Origin: Ifrita kowaldi
Taxonomy: Eukaryota > Chordata > Aves > Passeriformes > Cinclosomatidae
Direction of reading: 5' to 3'
Assembly (NCBI GenBank): GCA_013398055.1
Contig: VZRS01012070.1
Location: 124,001-188,000, forward strand
DNA: 64,000 bases
Shown: positions 60,850-64,000 of the stretch, in pieces
How the letters are laid out: each line of letters begins with the position of its first letter
Position numbering within the stretch: position 1 is the first letter of the stretch
Notes under the pieces: model-generated
Database searches by the model: none
What the model was told of the DNA's origin: nothing
Seen by the model: the letters and a program-made list of their open reading frames with translations, nothing else
Made by a program: the position numbers and the translations under genes

Positions 60850-62052
60850 AATGTTCCTGACCTGACGCCTGACCAACCCGATAAACTTCTATGATGAAAG
60901 AACTGGCTTGGTAGATGAGGGAAGAGCAGTGGGCATTGTCTACCTGGACTTTAAGGCCATCAAGGAAGGCTTAATCCCATAAGATCCTCCTAGACAAGTT
61001 GTTGGAGTATGGGCTGGATGAGCAGACTGTGAGCTGGATTGAAAAATGTGTGAACAGCTGGACCCAGAGGGTGGTGATCCTCTGGCAGAAAGTCTGTGTG
61101 GAGGCCAGTAACTAGCAGTGTACCCCAGGGGTCAATACGGGGTCTGATTCTGATTAACATCTTCATTAATGATGTGGATGATGAGGCAGAGTGTACCCTC
61201 TAAACGTTTGTCAATGACACAAAACGGGGACAAGGGTCTGATACTCCAGAGGCTCGTGCTCCCATCCAGGGGGACCTTGACAGACTGGAGAAATGAGCTG
61301 ACAGAAATCTCATTAAATTCTTCAAGGGAACCCAGGCACCAGTAAATGCTGAAGATGCTCTTGCTGGAAAGCAGCATGACAAAAAAGCACCCGGGATGCT
61401 GCTGGACACTGAGCTGAGCATATGCCAGCAGCGTGCCCCTGCAGCAAAGAAGGCCAGTGATATCCTGGGCTGCATTAGGAGCAATGTTGCCAGCAGGTGG
61501 AGGGAGATGATCCTTCCCCTCTGCTCAGCATTGGGGAGACCACATCTGGAGTGCTGGGTCCAGTTCTGGGCTACCCAATAGAGGAGAGACAGGGACACAC
61601 TGGAGAGAATCCAGTGAAGTCCACTAAGATGATGAAGGGGCTGGAGCACCACACATATGAGGAAAGGCTGGGAGAGCTGGGACCGTTCAGCACGGAAGAG
61701 AAGGCTTGGAGGGAGATCTTACTACCGTATATAAACATCTGAAAAGAGGGTGCAAAGAAGATGGAGCCAAGTACTCTTCAGGGGTGTTCAGTGACAGGAC
61801 AAGGGACAATGGGAGCAAACTGAAACACAGGAGGTTTGCTCTAAACATCAAAAACCACTTTTTTGCTATGAGGATGACCAAGCACTGGCACAGGTTGTCC
61901 AGGGTGACTCTGGAGTCTCCATCATTGGAGATATTTGAAAATCATGTGGAGATGGTCCTGAGGAACTTGATGTAGGTGGCCCTGCTTGAACCAGAGCACT
62001 GGACAAGATGATCTCCAGAGGCCACTTCCGATCTCACCCATTCTGAATTCTT
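60850..62052 (+). mobile_element. CR1 LINE with decayed reverse-transcriptase segment
   Basis: The longest CR1 copy here, about 1.2 kb, covering the C-terminal part of ORF2 and the 3' UTR. A reverse-transcriptase motif reading VGIVYLDFK is encoded at 60929-60955. The fingers/palm motif SVPQGS is at 61116-61133, where the family has GVPQGS. The catalytic FADD box is FVND at 61207-61218, so one catalytic aspartate is lost. Breaks include an extra G in the G5 run at 61138-61142 and a TAA at 61201-61203. The two motifs are in different frames, so at least one more shift lies between them. The UTR is well matched (GAAGGCCAGTGATATCCTGG, CACATCTGGAGTGCTGGGTC, AAACTGAAACACAGGAGGTT, GATCTCCAGAGGCCACTTCC). 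The end (CCATTCTGAATTC) is a decayed 8-mer terminus. It is a dead copy. Confidence 0.95.
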
Positions 62053-63780
62053 TGTCAACCAGAAGTCACAGGCACAATCGCATGCCTTGGCCTAGACTCT
62101 TCCATTTAAGCCAACAAAGAGAGGGTTAAGAACTTTCCAAAGAAGTTTCCATGTATTAGAATATTTAATTTATCCCCTGGAAAGCTCTAGTAATTGTATG
62201 TTGAGAACTCCCTTGCACACGAAATGTTCTCCACAGTCCTAGTAATGCGTTCCGGCTCAGATTTTCCAGATCTTTTAAACCATTAGCATTTCCTATAGAA
62301 TAGTATATACACTTACGATTTCCTTTCAATATGGGATTTATAAAGACATTATCAAAATCAGCACTTCTAAAGAGCTCATGTTTCTGTATCTCCACTCTGC
62401 TCCCATCAGTCAGAGCTCTACACCCCTTTCCTCTTCAGCTCTCATTTTCCAGGAGGGCTGCAGAAGTTCAGCACACTCTGGGTTAACACTCAACAGAAGT
62501 GAAAATCTTTATCTCACAGTGTGTGGACAAACTGGTTTTGAAATAGCTACAGAGGGTCATCAATTCTTCAAACAGACGTGGCGTGAGCATCCCATAAACT
62601 GAAACAGCCGGTGCTGCATGGATTTATCTGGAGAGGTTATTATTAGGGAACTGGGGGTGCTTTCAAATGCAGAGATGTAATTTATCATGACCAGTTTTTG
62701 TTAGCAAGGAATTTAGACAGTTTCTGTTACTGCAACCTAATAGGTCATTTTATCAGCATATTTGTTTCCTTGACTGCCGACACCTCGGCAACCTTCATAC
62801 CTTCTTAGTATCGCATGGCAGGAGAACAACTGACAAATAAAGAGAAATCATTGGTTGTGAACTCACTGAAATTGCATATTCCATCTGGGAAGCTTGGATA
62901 ATGCGGTTCAGTTATAAAGCAGAGTCCATTGAATGTACACAGGTCTCTTGCTCTCTCTGTGTGTCTCATCTCTTACTGTATAAAGAAGGAAGACTCTGTA
63001 ACTAAGGGAATACCTCATGAAATCCTACCCAGCTGCTTAGCCGTAGGGGAAACTGGCAGCAGTGTTCCTCAATATGGAACAAGCAAGGGTCCTAAGAGGA
63101 AGCCCAAGGTAAATGAGAGCAGAGCTGGGCCTCCCTGCTTTACTCCCTCCCCAAATACTGGAAGACTTACAGAGACATCTGCCTTACCCTAGTTAGATCT
63201 CCGGACCTCTGGATAGCCTAAGGTCACAAACAGGTGCTTGCTCCCCTTAGAAAAATCAGCTCCAGTTATGTCCTGCAAGATCAATTTCTCCTCATTTAGC
63301 TCATCTCTGCTATTGCTGAATAATTAACCACTTATTTGACAAGTACTTTGCGTCTTCCTGTGTCCCTGAATCCCCAGCTGCACACACAAACAGAAGGGCA
63401 ATTAAAAGTTCATTGACCTGTGACCCTCTGGGATTGCCACATGCTGTGAGAGTCAATATATTTTTCTTCTATTAGGGTAGCAGAGAAGCAATTTCTGGGG
63501 TTTAAGAGCATCAAGGAAAAGTAACATGCAGACAGAATAGGCAGATTTTCAATCTGGAGATTAAATGGAGAAAAGCCCCAGCTTTTTTCAATTGCTGTAA
63601 TGAACAAAAACAGCCTTAGGAAGGGAAACCACAGCCTGCAGCTGGAAGGGCTTTGTAAATCAGAGACAACTTCTCAAAGTGTTTCTAAAAGCTATGACAA
63701 AGCTGCACAAGTATAGAAGGGATTTTCCATTTCCTCTGACAACCACAACAGAGCTAGCAGGCAGGGTCTAGTTGTAGCCT
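62053..63780. other. Unique non-coding DNA, no gene seen
   Basis: Spacer between two plus-strand CR1 copies. Frames of up to 87 codons (62929-63192 plus) show no domain. No repeat or RNA gene is recognised. Confidence 0.6.
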
Positions 63781-64000
63781 GACACTAGTGTTGTCCCACA
63801 AGGTTCGGTACTGGACCCAGTATTGCTTAACTTGTTCATCAATGACTTGGATGAAGTGCACTGATGACACCAAGCTGGGAGCAAGGGTCAATACCCCAGA
63901 GGGCTCTGCAGCCCTTCAGAAGGACCTTGACAGTTTGGAGAGATGGGCAGAGAGGAACTGTCTGAAATTCTACAAAGATAAATACAGGGCCCTGCACCTG
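63781..64000 (+). mobile_element. CR1 LINE reverse-transcriptase segment, cut by window end
   Basis: A plus-strand CR1 continuing past the window. The motif SVVPQGSVLDPVLLNLFIND is readable from about 63787, where the family has GVPQGS. It is followed by LDEVH and a stop. The catalytic DDTK is present at 63863-63874. A deletion of roughly 30 bp removes the residues normally between the LD(D/E) and FADD boxes and shifts the frame. GGACCTTGACAGTTTGGAGA, then GATGGGCAGAGAGGAACTGT and GGGCCCTGCACCTG at the edge, match CR1. It is non-functional as seen. Confidence 0.95.

Noticed and set aside
61200..61652. 150-codon minus-strand open frame
   Set aside because: It is the antisense of a CR1 LINE.
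1..64000. Prokaryotic systems (CRISPR, operons, toxin-antitoxin, prophage)
   Set aside because: Avian CR1 and LTR repeats show the DNA is vertebrate. There are no spaced direct-repeat arrays and no dense coding.

Overview
This window looks like non-coding nuclear DNA from a bird. The main evidence is the repeats. Many pieces match the avian CR1 LINE, including its typical 3' end with tandem ATTCTRTG-like 8-mers. There is also a solo LTR whose sequence I recognise from avian endogenous retroviruses. Nothing looks prokaryotic: there are no long ORFs, no operons and no ribosome binding sites. Base composition is AT-rich and CpG is sparse. The LTR type points to a neoavian bird rather than a galliform, but that is inference.

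I find no protein-coding gene, exon, tRNA, rRNA or other RNA gene that I can support. The longest open frames are about 150-155 codons. They carry no recognisable domain, and several are antisense or frameshifted readings of repeats. The window is best read as an intergenic stretch or part of a very large intron.

Layout. 1-7 kb: unique AT-rich DNA with two short CR1 fragments (3.63-3.91 kb minus, 5.28-5.46 kb plus) and a G/T-rich tract at 2.8 kb. 7.0-8.05 kb: two adjacent minus-strand LTR-like segments, one with three YY1-type motifs and one with TATA, CCAAT and poly(A) signals. 8-14.8 kb: unique DNA, a 22-bp tandem duplication at 11.23 kb and a (CTTC)n microsatellite at 12.84 kb. 14.84-16.22 kb: an old plus-strand CR1 split by a later 558-bp solo LTR (minus), with a near-perfect 5-bp target duplication. 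16.2-27 kb: unique DNA with two short perfect inverted repeats and CR1 fragments at 24.89 and 26.95 kb (minus). 27-43.5 kb: unique DNA with CR1 3' ends at 29.26 and 35.17 kb (plus), a homeodomain-type motif cluster at 30.5 kb and faint ancient repeats. 43.49-44.44 kb: a plus-strand LTR-like element with CCAAT and TATA boxes and a good splice donor. 44.4-60.8 kb: mostly unique, with T/G-rich tracts and old amniote repeat relics. 60.85-62.05 kb and 63.78-64.0 kb: plus-strand CR1 copies keeping decayed reverse-transcriptase motifs; the last runs off the window.

No genes here work together. What the window records is layered retrotransposition (old amniote repeats, then CR1, then LTRs) plus a few candidate regulatory patches, none proven. 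I found no convincing new biological system. The most testable items are the LTR-derived promoter-like segments, the nested insertion and the homeodomain motif cluster.
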